A DNA stretch of 64,000 bases, from positions 62,001 through 126,000 of the forward strand of contig NZ_NESD01000003.1 in the NCBI RefSeq assembly GCF_003063545.1, given 5' to 3'. The stretch is from Limnohabitans sp. Jir61 (GTDB lineage Bacteria > Pseudomonadota > Gammaproteobacteria > Burkholderiales > Burkholderiaceae_C). Under the pieces are notes generated by a model, which did not search any database, had not been told where the DNA came from, and saw nothing but the letters and a program-made list of their open reading frames with translations. The stretch's first letter is position 1, and each line of letters begins with the position of its first letter. The translations under genes and the position numbers were made by a program. Shown in pieces: positions 10,075-20,395 of this stretch.

Positions 10075-11646
10075 ATGACGCTTTCATTAATCCACAGCCG
10101 CGCGCTTTTAGGGTTAGCTGCACCAGCAGTAACTGTTGAGGTGCACTTAGCCAATGGTCTGCCTAGTTTCACCTTGGTTGGCTTGGCAGATACCGAGGTG
10201 AAAGAAGCCCGTGAACGCGTGCGCTGCGCCATCCAAAACGCGGGGCTCGACTTCCCTACCAATAAAAGGATCACCGTCAACTTGGCCCCCGCGGACCTGC
10301 CCAAAGACTCAGGCCGGTTTGATTTACCCATTGCCTTGGGTATCTTGGCGGCGAACGGCCAACTTGATGAATCCGCTTTGGCACTGCATGAGTTTGCAGG
10401 TGAGCTGTCGCTGTCGGGCGAGTTGCGTCCGGTGCGTGGTGCGCTGGCCATGGGGCTGGCTTTGCGCGGTGCAGGTGTGCGCACACGTTTGGTGTTGCCG
10501 CCGATTAGCGCAGAAGAAGCTGCCTTGGTACCAACAGCAGAGGTGTATCGCGCCCAGCACTTGAGTGATGTAGTGGCGCACTTTGCCAAACCAGAGGTGA
10601 AAGGCTTGGTGGCCAAACGCGAAGAAGGCACCACGCAACACTTGCACACCACCGACGGTTGGTGCCGCATTGAAGCATCAACCTTGCCCGCAACAAGTAC
10701 TAAGCACGGTCCTGATTTGGCCGATGTCAAATGCCAGGCCGGTCCACGTCGCGCCCTAGAGATTGCAGCAGCGGGTGGGCACTCTCTTCTATTAGTAGGT
10801 CCACCAGGCACTGGCAAGTCCATGTTGGCCCAACGCTTCGCGGCTTTGCTGCCCGACATGACATTGGATGAAGCGTTAGAGAGTGCGGCGATTGCCAGCC
10901 TCGCAGGCCGGTTTGAGTTGAACCAATGGATGCAGCGGGCTACGCGAAGCCCACACCACACTGCCACCTCTGTCGCCTTAGTTGGTGGCGGCACACCGCC
11001 GCGTCCAGGTGAAATATCGCTGGCACACAACGGTGTGCTGTTCTTAGATGAATTGGCAGAAGTCAAGCGCAGCGCCTTGGAAGCTTTGCGTGAACCTTTA
11101 GAGAATGGCCACATCACCATCTCACGCGCGGCCACGCAGGCCAAGTTTCCGGCGCGCTTTCAACTGATCGCAGCCATGAACCCTTGCCCCTGTGGCTATT
11201 TAGGCTCATCCATCAAAGCCTGTCGGTGCACGCCTGATCAAGTGGCACGCTACCAAGGCAAGCTCAGCGGTCCCTTGCTAGACCGAATTGATTTGCAAGT
11301 GGAAGTGCCCACGTTGGCAGCGGATGTGTTGATGCAAAGCGTGCCCGGTGAATCCACCTCTACGGTGCGCACACGCTGTTTGGCCGCACACGCCAAAGCA
11401 CTGGCACGACAAGGCGCACCCAACCAAGGCTTGCAAGGTCAAGCACTAGAAGCGCACATGCACCTCGATGCCGCAGCAGCTACGTTTCTACAAAACGCGG
11501 CGACCAAATTAGGTTGGTCTAGCCGCAGTACACACCGTGCGTTGCGGGTGGCTCGCACCATCGCAGACCTGGCTGACAGCGCCACTGTGCAAGTGGCACA
11601 CGTGGCCGAAGCGCTGCAATACCGACGCGTGCTGGTCAATCACTGA
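10075..11646 (+). CDS. comM: YifB/ComM-family Mg-chelatase-like AAA+ ATPase
   Basis: 523 residues. Order: an N-terminal LonC-like ChlI domain (VEVHLANGLPSFTLVGL, NLAPADLPKDSGRFDL), a Mg-chelatase AAA+ core with Walker A LLVGPPGTGKSM near residue 240, Walker B GVLFLDEL and sensor AAMNPCPCGY, and a C-terminal helical domain ending HVAEALQYR. ComM is a hexameric helicase that extends heteroduplexes during natural transformation. The last 7 bp overlap tail-to-tail with the DUF2063 gene on the other strand. Confidence 0.93.
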   Translation: MTLSLIHSRALLGLAAPAVTVEVHLANGLPSFTLVGLADTEVKEARERVRCAIQNAGLDFPTNKRITVNLAPADLPKDSGRFDLPIALGILAANGQLDESALALHEFAGELSLSGELRPVRGALAMGLALRGAGVRTRLVLPPISAEEAALVPTAEVYRAQHLSDVVAHFAKPEVKGLVAKREEGTTQHLHTTDGWCRIEASTLPATSTKHGPDLADVKCQAGPRRALEIAAAGGHSLLLVGPPGTGKSMLAQRFAALLPDMTLDEALESAAIASLAGRFELNQWMQRATRSPHHTATSVALVGGGTPPRPGEISLAHNGVLFLDELAEVKRSALEALREPLENGHITISRAATQAKFPARFQLIAAMNPCPCGYLGSSIKACRCTPDQVARYQGKLSGPLLDRIDLQVEVPTLAADVLMQSVPGESTSTVRTRCLAAHAKALARQGAPNQGLQGQALEAHMHLDAAAATFLQNAATKLGWSSRSTHRALRVARTIADLADSATVQVAHVAEALQYRRVLVNH

Positions 11647-12380
11647 AGGCGTGTGCCCAACACCACGCCTTCGCGTTGCAGCTGAGCCATCACCTGTGCG
11701 CCTTCGCGCACAAAGACTTCGGGTTCGGGGTGTGACAGCCACATGGCCAAGACCATGAACGCTTGCTCACCCGTTTGGCCTTCGCGGAGCAGGTCAATCA
11801 ACTGGCCACGAAACACGCTGCTTTCCAGCACATGCAGTTCGTCTTGCGGATCACGTAGCATCGTGACATACGTGCTTTGCATGTCGTCGGGCTTGTGATC
11901 GGTGTCGATGCCGTGCACGGGCCACTCGTAGGCAGCCTCCACATGTGTCGGGTTCAACACCACCGCGTGGTGCATGGTGTCACCGGATGCATCGAATGTG
12001 GGCCATACCACCGGCGTGGTGCTGACCGCACTTTGCAGCCATTCGAAATGGGCCAAATCTTGTAACCAAGCGGGCAAGTGATGCATCTCTGCGCTGGCGC
12101 ACACATGCGTTACAAACGCACGCTGAACCGCAGTGGCCCATGGCTCATGGCACGGCGCGTCTTTGAGAAACAAGCGCACGGTCAGGCCCCATATGTCGTC
12201 GCCCAGCAAAGCATGAGTGACGGGAAACGCGGGTGCCAAGATGTCGCACAAGTGGTCGACCATCTCTTGCGAACAAGCGCTGGCATCGGTCGCGTTCACG
12301 CCGTCAGGCAAAGGTACGCTCAAAGGGTCACGCAAGTGGCGAGCGAGTGCAAATTGGGTTTGGCGGAAATCGTTCAGCAT
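11640..12380 (-). CDS. second HvfC/DUF2063-type protein (divergent copy)
   Basis: 246 residues. Similar along its length to the HvfC-type protein ending at 13851: both have ARHLRDP near the start, a ...LLGD..W... block, LP.WL.DLAH.EW, VVLNP and a C-terminal HPxPE....L..LGT tail. This copy has lost many residues that the other keeps, for example the RMAVYNEMLFNN helix reads ASACSQEMVDHL. DUF2063 proteins are partner and recognition subunits of DUF692 enzymes that modify cysteines in copper-binding RiPPs. It overlaps the paired DUF692-like gene by 7 bp and is the last gene of the cluster. Confidence 0.75.
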   Translation of the reverse strand: MLNDFRQTQFALARHLRDPLSVPLPDGVNATDASACSQEMVDHLCDILAPAFPVTHALLGDDIWGLTVRLFLKDAPCHEPWATAVQRAFVTHVCASAEMHHLPAWLQDLAHFEWLQSAVSTTPVVWPTFDASGDTMHHAVVLNPTHVEAAYEWPVHGIDTDHKPDDMQSTYVTMLRDPQDELHVLESSVFRGQLIDLLREGQTGEQAFMVLAMWLSHPEPEVFVREGAQVMAQLQREGVVLGTRLQ

Positions 12381-13099
12381 GTCAGTGCCTCCACATTCAG
12401 TTGTTTCACATCGTCTACGCAGCGCGCCACACGGCGGTGCGTGCGCGCCAACACTTCGCCCAACAAAGGGTACTCATGGCCCACGCGCACGTAGTCGATG
12501 CTGGCCAATGGCAGCGCTTGCAAAAATGCGTGGGGATCAAACCCAAAACGTAAACCATTGGCGGCCAGCGCATGCAAATCCAAATGCATGCTGCAACCAG
12601 ATTTATCGACCACAGCGCTGATGAACTGCGCCTCATTCATTTCTATTTGTGGCGGGGCCATGCGGTGAGCCACGTTGCGAATGCCAATGCGCAAACCCAA
12701 AGCGTCTTGCACCTGTGCAATGCGGTCCACCGTCCAAGCCACCGCTGCGCGTGTGCTGGGAATGGGCAAGTTGATGAACAGGGGCGCATCGTCGGCACTC
12801 CAAGCCAGGGCTTCTGAAAACACTTGAACGTCGTGCTCGGCAATGAAGGCTCGCAAATCGCGCAACACTTCTTTGTCAAGCTGACTGGGCCCACCGAGAG
12901 ACAAGCTCTGGCTCAGGCACACACTGGGGTAATGCTGGGTGAGTTGTTTCAAATCAGCCCCCACGCTACCACCCAGACCTATCCAGTCGGGCGGGGTGAG
13001 TTCTAAAAACTGCAAGTTATTGGGCGCCCCGTTTTTCAACGGCGCTAACAACGCGGGGCGCAAAGCCAAGCCCGCGCCTTGAAGGATGTGATGTTTCAT
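12374..13099 (-). CDS. DUF692 (HvfB/MbnB-like) protein lacking metal ligands
   Basis: 241 residues that align without gaps to the HvfB-type protein at 14501-15346 over about the first 180 residues (GAGL..R, LGG, SLSLGGP, LPIP, RIGI.N, FGFD). Nearly every expected iron ligand is replaced: H62 is Leu, H97 Ala, E141 Arg, N166 His, H185 Arg, and the C-terminal D-T-H and LERD parts are missing. Only N142, H162 and D164 persist. The reading frame is intact, so it looks like a retained pseudoenzyme rather than junk. It overlaps its DUF2063 partner. The 149-bp gap upstream holds no gene, only the imperfect palindrome ATTACGGCCCGTAAC (13201-13215). Confidence 0.78.
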   Translation of the reverse strand: MKHHILQGAGLALRPALLAPLKNGAPNNLQFLELTPPDWIGLGGSVGADLKQLTQHYPSVCLSQSLSLGGPSQLDKEVLRDLRAFIAEHDVQVFSEALAWSADDAPLFINLPIPSTRAAVAWTVDRIAQVQDALGLRIGIRNVAHRMAPPQIEMNEAQFISAVVDKSGCSMHLDLHALAANGLRFGFDPHAFLQALPLASIDYVRVGHEYPLLGEVLARTHRRVARCVDDVKQLNVEALTC

Positions 13100-13248
13100 A
13101 GATGCCTGTTTAAGAATCGGCCAACCCTTGGCCTCAGCGTCTACTTCGTCACACCCACCCAGAACCTGAGCAAACGAATATGCAAATATTTATCTTTGTA
13201 ATTACGGCCCGTAACTCTCTAAAAAAACGCGGGTAAAACTCTAAAAAC

Positions 13249-13764
13249 TCAGCCCATTTGACGGCGCAGCATATGGTCCAGCGACAAACGCCCTGGCCCC
13301 ATCCACAGCAGGGTCCACAACATGCCCATCAGCACCACGGGGTACTTGAAATTACCAAAGCCTTTGTCGGTAAACACATAGCCTTGTGCCAACTCGCCCC
13401 ATGTGCGCCAAGCCTCTGGCCAATGCACGCTGGCAATGGCCACCACACTCAGCACCAGCAAAGACACAGAGAAAAAGCGCGTGCCAAGCCCGACGACCAA
13501 AGCGATGCCACCAACCAATTCAAACCAAGTGGCCATTTGCCAACTGATGTTTGGGGGCACGAGGTTAAAGGGAAATGGAAACTGATCTTGTATGTCTGCA
13601 AACCAGTTTTCGCCGTTGAATTTTTCTAAACCGGATTCAAAGAAGTCCCAGCCCAAAATCAAGCGCAGGCTGAGTAGGCCTACCCATAAGCCCAAAGCGT
13701 CGAACGTTCCTAGGTATTGGTTGAGGCGTGTTTTCATACACACGTGATGGATGTTGTGGCTCAT
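13249..13764 (-). CDS. DoxX-family membrane protein of the Hvf/bufferin cluster
   Basis: 171 residues with four hydrophobic segments and the DoxX opening LSLRLILGWDFFESGLEKFNG, then LVGGIALVVGLGTRF and a C-terminal helix. DoxX-like proteins (HvfX, GigT) recur in operons with DUF692 and DUF2063 genes; their biochemical role is not settled. The ATG at 13764 overlaps in an ATGA the stop that would end the uninterrupted upstream hvfC frame, so translational coupling was probably the ancestral state. Confidence 0.8.
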   Translation of the reverse strand: MSHNIHHVCMKTRLNQYLGTFDALGLWVGLLSLRLILGWDFFESGLEKFNGENWFADIQDQFPFPFNLVPPNISWQMATWFELVGGIALVVGLGTRFFSVSLLVLSVVAIASVHWPEAWRTWGELAQGYVFTDKGFGNFKYPVVLMGMLWTLLWMGPGRLSLDHMLRRQMG

Positions 13765-13853
13765 GGCTGTGTTCCCAAAATAATGTCTTGTTCTTGTAGT
13801 TGCTTGAGCAAAGTGGCACCAAATGCCACCAGCAGCTCGGGCTTCGGGTGTTA
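13761..13853 (-). other. in-frame 3' continuation of hvfC behind a UAA codon
   Basis: After the stop at 13851-13853 the same frame stays open for 29 codons: HPKPELLVAFGATLLKQLQ followed by EQDIILGTQP, then TGA. This matches the C-terminus of the second DUF2063 protein (HPEPE...LQREGVVLGTRLQ). The TAA is therefore a nonsense change in an otherwise conserved tail, or a sequence error. Confidence 0.75.
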
Positions 13854-14501
13854 CATTTGTTCGGCGATGAGCTGCATCACTTGTGTGCCGGTCATGGGCT
13901 GCGCGTCTAGCAACGCCAGCACATGTGCGGCAGCGGCATTCACTTCGGTGAATTGCACCGCATCGTCTGCATCGCGGTACACCACCAAATGTGTATCAAC
14001 CGGTTTGCGTGGTTTGTGTTTCTCACCAATGCGATGTACGGCCCAGTCGTAGTGCAAGTCCATGCGTGCGGGATTGAGCACCACGATTTCTGCCATCAGG
14101 TCGCCTTGTGCGTTGGCTGCTGGGCGCGTCACGTCCATCACATCTACCGCCAGCTCAGCCCATTCGTAATGCGCCAGGTCAGGTAGCCAACGTGGCAAAG
14201 GTTGCTTGGGTTGGCCCTCTTGCAAATAGCGCACAAACTCGCGTGGAATGTCTCGAAACCATGGTGTGTGCAAAGGCCAATCACGGTAAAAAGTACGGCA
14301 CAAACGTCGCCATGCGGTGTCACCCAGCAACTTGCGGCTCAGCGGCATGCAGGTGTCGATGAAGCCGCACACGTTGTTGAACAGCATCTCGTTGTACACC
14401 GCCATGCGCCGTGCGGGCACGCCTGCGGGACGCATGGTGTGATGCGGGTCGCGCAAGTGGCGCGCCATGTCTTGCTGGAAACTTCTGCGCAAAGTCGTCA
14501 T
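13851..14501 (-). CDS. hvfC: HvfC/DUF2063-type RiPP maturation partner (C-terminus cut by an in-frame stop)
   Basis: 216 residues as written. The DUF2063 N-terminal domain (ARHLRDP, RRMAVYNEMLFNNV, KLLGDTAW, RWLPDLAHYEW) is followed by a second domain with VVLNPARMDLHYDW. Family proteins bring the precursor peptide to the DUF692 enzyme. The ATG at 14501 overlaps the hvfB stop (TGATG), fixing the start; a start at 14522 would intrude into hvfB. The stop at 13851 removes about 29 C-terminal residues still encoded downstream in the same frame. Whether the short form works is unknown. Confidence 0.82.
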   Translation of the reverse strand: MTTLRRSFQQDMARHLRDPHHTMRPAGVPARRMAVYNEMLFNNVCGFIDTCMPLSRKLLGDTAWRRLCRTFYRDWPLHTPWFRDIPREFVRYLQEGQPKQPLPRWLPDLAHYEWAELAVDVMDVTRPAANAQGDLMAEIVVLNPARMDLHYDWAVHRIGEKHKPRKPVDTHLVVYRDADDAVQFTEVNAAAAHVLALLDAQPMTGTQVMQLIAEQM

Positions 14502-15346
14502 CACGCCACCTTCTTCATGCATGGCGCTTGCGCCTGCAAGTGTGCAATTTGCATGACTTCGGCCGTCAGTTCGCTCAAGCTGGGCAAATTGAAATCACGT
14601 TCTAAGCAGGTGGGCACATCGCCGCCCATGCGCTCGTACGCCGCCAGCAACAAATGCCACACGGGGTCAACCACCTCTGCGCCATGTGTGTCGATCAGCA
14701 GGCCATCAGGCTCTACATAGTGGCCGGCCACATGCACATAGCACGTGCGCTCAAGCGGCAAGGTATTGAGATAGTCCAGGGCGTCAAAGCCAAAGTTTTG
14801 GCTGTTGACGTAAATATTGTTCACATCCAAATGCAGCAGGCAATCTGCCTCTTTCACCACTGCCGCCACAAATTCGGCTTCGCTCATTTCCGCGCCGGGT
14901 GGGGCAATGTAGGTGGATGCGTTTTCAATGCCTATGCGCATTTCCAAAATGTCTTGCGCTTGCTTGATGCGCTTGGCTGTCCACATCACCGCATCTTGTG
15001 TGCATGGGATAGGCAGCAAGTCGTACAGGTGCGATTCATCAGAACACCATGACAAATGCTCGGTGAAGAGCTGCATGCCATGAGCCTTCATGAAGGCTTT
15101 GGTTTTGTGCAGCAGTTGTGTGTCCAACGGCGCAGGCCCACCCAAAGAGAGGGACAAGCCGTGGCACACAAACGGGTAACGCTCGGTGAAGTGACGCAAA
15201 TCTTTGGCCGATCGGCCTCCCAAGCCAGCCCAGTTTTCGGGCGCAACTTCAAAGAAGTCGATGGCCGATGGCACGCTCTGCTTGAGCGGCTGAATCAACT
15301 CGCGTCTGAAACCTAGGCCAGCACCAGAAGGCATTCGATGAGACAT
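14501..15346 (-). CDS. hvfB: DUF692 (HvfB/MbnB-like) multinuclear iron oxidase
   Basis: 281 residues with a TIM-barrel DUF692 pattern and every expected metal ligand: H62 (CHGLSLSLGG), H97 (FTEHLSW), E141-N142 (IGIENAS), D164 and N166 (LHLDVNNIYVN), H185 and H189 (HVAGHY), D199-H201 (DTHG) and E229 (LERD). Relatives oxidise cysteines in precursor peptides to oxazolone/thioamide or thiooxazole groups that bind copper. It lies 27 bp after hvfA and overlaps hvfC by 1 bp, so precursor and modifying enzymes are made together. Confidence 0.9.
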   Translation of the reverse strand: MSHRMPSGAGLGFRRELIQPLKQSVPSAIDFFEVAPENWAGLGGRSAKDLRHFTERYPFVCHGLSLSLGGPAPLDTQLLHKTKAFMKAHGMQLFTEHLSWCSDESHLYDLLPIPCTQDAVMWTAKRIKQAQDILEMRIGIENASTYIAPPGAEMSEAEFVAAVVKEADCLLHLDVNNIYVNSQNFGFDALDYLNTLPLERTCYVHVAGHYVEPDGLLIDTHGAEVVDPVWHLLLAAYERMGGDVPTCLERDFNLPSLSELTAEVMQIAHLQAQAPCMKKVA

Positions 15347-15373
15347 GGCGTCACTCCATACGAAAGATGTTGA

Positions 15374-15619
15374 TTACTTCTTAGCGCCGCAAGAAGCATC
15401 TTTCTTTTTATCGCCGCCGCATGAAGCTTCTTTTTTCTTGTCAGCGCCGCACTTGGCTTCGCCGCATTTGCCGTCTTTTTGCTTCATGTCGGCTTGAGCC
15501 AATTGGTAGCCACTGTCGAGCTTGCTGGTCTCAAATGGGTTGGCTGCGATAGCGGGGCTGATGGAGGCAAGAGCAAATGCAGAGCCCAAAGCCAAAGAGA
15601 GAAGTTGTTGCTTTTTCAT
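15374..15619 (-). CDS. hvfA: HvfA/BufA2-type copper RiPP precursor
   Basis: 81 residues: a Sec signal peptide (about 1-25, ending SPAIAA), a linker (NPFETSKLDSGYQLAQADM) and a Lys-rich core with four Cys-Gly motifs (GKCGEAKCGADKKK, EASCGGD, DASCGAK). These resemble the EGKCG repeats of Haemophilus HvfA and the Cys sites of bufferins. The exported, modified peptide is expected to bind copper in the periplasm; this is inference from the family and from the hvfBC neighbours. It is the first gene of the operon, behind an ECF-type promoter. Confidence 0.88.
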   Translation of the reverse strand: MKKQQLLSLALGSAFALASISPAIAANPFETSKLDSGYQLAQADMKQKDGKCGEAKCGADKKKEASCGGDKKKDASCGAKK

Positions 15620-15674
15620 GATGAAAGTCCTTTGAAGGGTGAGTTGATAATCGTGACCAGCGGTCTAGGATTAA

Positions 15675-15701
15675 TTCGCCGCCGCCTTCAAATTGGTTAC
15701 A
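15675..15701 (-). promoter_or_regulatory. ECF-sigma promoter of the hvfA operon
   Basis: Minus-strand TGTAAC (15696-15701), 17 bases, CGAA (15675-15678). It is the same motif and spacing as the divergent promoter at 15724-15750. The predicted start leaves a leader of roughly 50 nt before hvfA. As I recall, GTAACC-N16-CGAA is reported for the Caulobacter SigF/NrsF system, and this copy fits that form exactly. Confidence 0.75.
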
Positions 15702-15723
15702 AACATTTAAATAAATTTTTCTT

Positions 15724-15750
15724 TGTAACTTTTCATCGCCCTGCGACGAA
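15724..15750 (+). promoter_or_regulatory. ECF-sigma autoregulatory promoter
   Basis: TGTAAC (15724-15729), 17 bases, CGAA (15747-15750), identical in key bases and spacing to the hvfA promoter. Initiation six or seven bases downstream would fall at the GTG start codon at 15756, so the sigma mRNA may be leaderless. Confidence 0.72.
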
Positions 15751-15755
15751 CTCAT

Positions 15756-16316
15756 GTGACCGTGGATTTACAAACCTTAGAAACCTCACTGCACGCCACA
15801 TGGATGCAAGCGTTAGCAGGCCACGCGCCTAGCTATGCAAAAGCGCTGTCAGCCATCAGCGGGCACTTGCGCGCTTTCTTGAAACGCCGTTTGTATTCAC
15901 GCCCACAAGACGTGGAGGACCTCGTGCAAGAGACCTTGTTGGCTATTCATCAAAAGCGTCACACCTACCAAAGCGATCAACCGCTGACGGCGTGGGTGTA
16001 TGCGATTGCGCGCTACAAGTTGATTGACCACTTGCGCGCTCATTCGCGCCGTGAAAGCAAGCACGACGACATCGACGATTGGGCAGAACAGTTGTGGGCT
16101 AACGATGACGCACAAGCAAGCGATGCGCAGCGCGATGTGCACCAGCTGTTGTCTGAACTGCCCGACAAACAACGCCTGCCTATCGAGCACACCAAGCTGC
16201 AAGGCTTGTCGATTGCTGAGTCTGCTCAACTCACGGGACAGAGCGAAGCCGCTGTCAAAGTCAACATCCACCGCGGGCTCAAAGCCTTGGCCCAAAAGTT
16301 TGGAGTCACACCATGA
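15756..16316 (+). CDS. ECF-type RNA polymerase sigma factor (SigF-like)
   Basis: 186 residues with sigma-70 region 2 (DVEDLVQETLLAIHQKRHTY, PLTAWVYAIARYKLIDHLR) and region 4 (LLSELPDKQRLPIEHTKLQGLSIAESA, then a helix-turn-helix ending VKVNIHRGLK). It starts with GTG at 15756, as no in-frame ATG fits (the ATG at 15754 runs straight into a stop). It overlaps the NrsF-type anti-sigma gene by an ATGA and is divergent from the hvf operon, which it most likely controls, together with itself. Confidence 0.88.
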   Translation: MTVDLQTLETSLHATWMQALAGHAPSYAKALSAISGHLRAFLKRRLYSRPQDVEDLVQETLLAIHQKRHTYQSDQPLTAWVYAIARYKLIDHLRAHSRRESKHDDIDDWAEQLWANDDAQASDAQRDVHQLLSELPDKQRLPIEHTKLQGLSIAESAQLTGQSEAAVKVNIHRGLKALAQKFGVTP

Positions 16317-16954
16317 AAACCAACGATCTCATTGCCATGCTCGCGACTGAAGCTAGCGCCACACCAACTGCCTCGCCCTTGCGCCGCTGCGCACAAGCCA
16401 CTGCTGCTGGCGCAGCCATTAGCTTGGCACTGGTGCTGACACTGTGGGGCTTGAACCCCGAGCTGAATGCCCTCGCCCACACGCAAGCGTTTTGGGTGAA
16501 GGTGGTGTGGCTGGTGCTCACCTGCACATTCGCCGCGCCTGTGGTGATGCACTTAGCTCGACCAGGCGTTGCCGCTGGCCGAGGCGTGTGGGGCATCGCT
16601 GCCGCGCTTGCGGGCATGGCCCTGCTGGCCTTGATGCAAGTCGCAACTGTGGACGCGGACACGGGTATGCAGCTGATGCTTGGCCATTCGTGGCAAGAGT
16701 GCAGCGCCAGCATTGCGGCGCTGTCTGTGCCGTTGTTGGCGGCTTTGCTCTGGATGCTGCGCGACATGGCACCCACACGCCCCGCACTGGCGGGTGCAAG
16801 CGCGGGCTTGATGGCGGGCACTTTGGCGAGTTTGGTTTATTCACTGCACTGCACCGAAACAGCCTATGCGTTTGTGGCGGTTTGGTATGTGGCAGGCATC
16901 GCCGTGATGGCTGGTATTGGCGCTTTGATGGGCTTACGCTTATTGCGTTGGTAA
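16313..16954 (+). CDS. nrsF: NrsF-type (DUF1109) membrane anti-sigma factor
   Basis: 213 residues with six hydrophobic helices after a short cytoplasmic N-terminus (MKTNDLIAMLATEA), the DUF1109 layout. Conserved cysteines lie at the helix edges (LRRCAQA, WQECSASIAAL, SLHCTETAY). NrsF holds its sigma factor inactive at the membrane and releases it under metal stress, probably through those cysteines. It is translationally coupled to the sigma gene. A bidirectional terminator follows. Confidence 0.87.
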   Translation: MKTNDLIAMLATEASATPTASPLRRCAQATAAGAAISLALVLTLWGLNPELNALAHTQAFWVKVVWLVLTCTFAAPVVMHLARPGVAAGRGVWGIAAALAGMALLALMQVATVDADTGMQLMLGHSWQECSASIAALSVPLLAALLWMLRDMAPTRPALAGASAGLMAGTLASLVYSLHCTETAYAFVAVWYVAGIAVMAGIGALMGLRLLRW

Positions 16955-16980
16955 AGCGCTCACCGCTCACAAACAAAAAA

Positions 16981-17005
16981 GGCTCCGTATCAACGGAGCC
17001 TTTTT
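16981..17005. terminator. bidirectional terminator between nrsF and metH
   Basis: Stem GGCTCCG / CGGAGCC with a six-base loop; T-runs on both sides (TTTTT on plus, TTTTTTG on minus). It serves nrsF on the plus strand and the metH large part on the minus strand. Confidence 0.88.
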
Positions 17006-17009
17006 GCTT

Positions 17010-19757
<2,748 letters not shown>

Positions 19758-19764
19758 GGGGGTA

Positions 19765-19876
19765 CTCACCTGGGGGCTATCAATACAGGTGAGCGTCGTT
19801 GCAAAAGATTCGGCCCCAAGCCTGACTTCACGCGCGAGTCCTTAAAGGACGGGTGAAGCTGCAACGCTCCTTGGGG
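19765..19876 (-). promoter_or_regulatory. S-adenosylhomocysteine (SAH) riboswitch with expression platform
   Basis: Reading the minus strand: CCCCAAGGAGCGTTGCA, a variable hairpin arm, CAGGCTTGGGG, then GCAACGACGCTCAC. This is the SAH aptamer pattern (GGAGCGYUGC... CAGGCU... GCUC), with CCCCAAG pairing to CTTGGGG and GCGTTGC to GCAACGACGC. The next bases form an 8-bp hairpin CTCACCTG (19786-19793) / CAGGTGAG (19765-19772) that hides the metH ribosome site AGGTGAG. Binding of SAH would occupy the GCTCAC strand in the aptamer and free the ribosome site, an ON switch. The switching model is inference. Confidence 0.82.
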
Positions 19877-19936
19877 AAGCCATTATTTTAACCGCTGCGT
19901 TTTCCGAGCTTGGGTTCATCACCGAAAATACAAACC

Positions 19937-20395
19937 ATGCGAAAAAATCTACTGGCTATTTCAATTTTTTGTTTTGCGGCAGGCGCTCAAGCCGGCATCT
20001 GCACCCGCGAATACGCCCCGGTCTGCGGCCAACTGCCGCAACAGACCCAAACGTTTTCAAACCGCTGCATGATGAAAGATGCAGGAGCTGCTTGGCTGTC
20101 TGATGGTGAATGCCCTTCAAGCCGAGTCAACGCAAAAGCCAAGGACATCACACTCACCGTCGCGGGTCACGATGAGGCGTGCGTTGCTGCTGCGCCTATG
20201 CGCTGCTTGCAAGTGAAAGAGAAAAAAGGACAGAAGTGGCTTAACTTTTACAGCCCAATTGAGGGCTTCACCTTTACGCCGGGGGTCGAGTTCGTGTTGT
20301 TGGTGCGTTCCACACCTATTACGAATCCCCCCATGGATTCATCCGACACGCGGTATGAACTGGTGCGAGTTTTGTCGCGCAAACCTGCTCAGTGA
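19937..20395 (+). CDS. secreted Kazal-domain protein with DUF4377-like C-terminus
   Basis: 152 residues. Signal peptide MRKNLLAISIFCFAAGAQA, then a Kazal serine-protease-inhibitor domain (CTREYAPVCGQL...QTFSNRCMMKDAG....DGEC, about 22-60), then a region CLQVKEKKGQKWLNFYSPIEGF typical of DUF4377 lipoprotein-like domains. There is no lipobox. The ATG at 19937 is chosen because the signal peptide starts there. It lies between the metH halves on the opposite strand. The role is unknown; protease inhibition in the periplasm is possible. Confidence 0.75.
   Translation: MRKNLLAISIFCFAAGAQAGICTREYAPVCGQLPQQTQTFSNRCMMKDAGAAWLSDGECPSSRVNAKAKDITLTVAGHDEACVAAAPMRCLQVKEKKGQKWLNFYSPIEGFTFTPGVEFVLLVRSTPITNPPMDSSDTRYELVRVLSRKPAQ

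Noticed and set aside
10020-11144. 374-residue minus-strand frame
   Set aside because: Lies antisense to comM; Ser/Ala/Arg-rich sequence without any domain, an effect of codon bias.
13201-13215. Further ECF promoter in front of the second hvfB
   Set aside because: Only an imperfect palindrome ATTACGGCCCGTAAC is present; no TGTAAC-N17-CGAA match.
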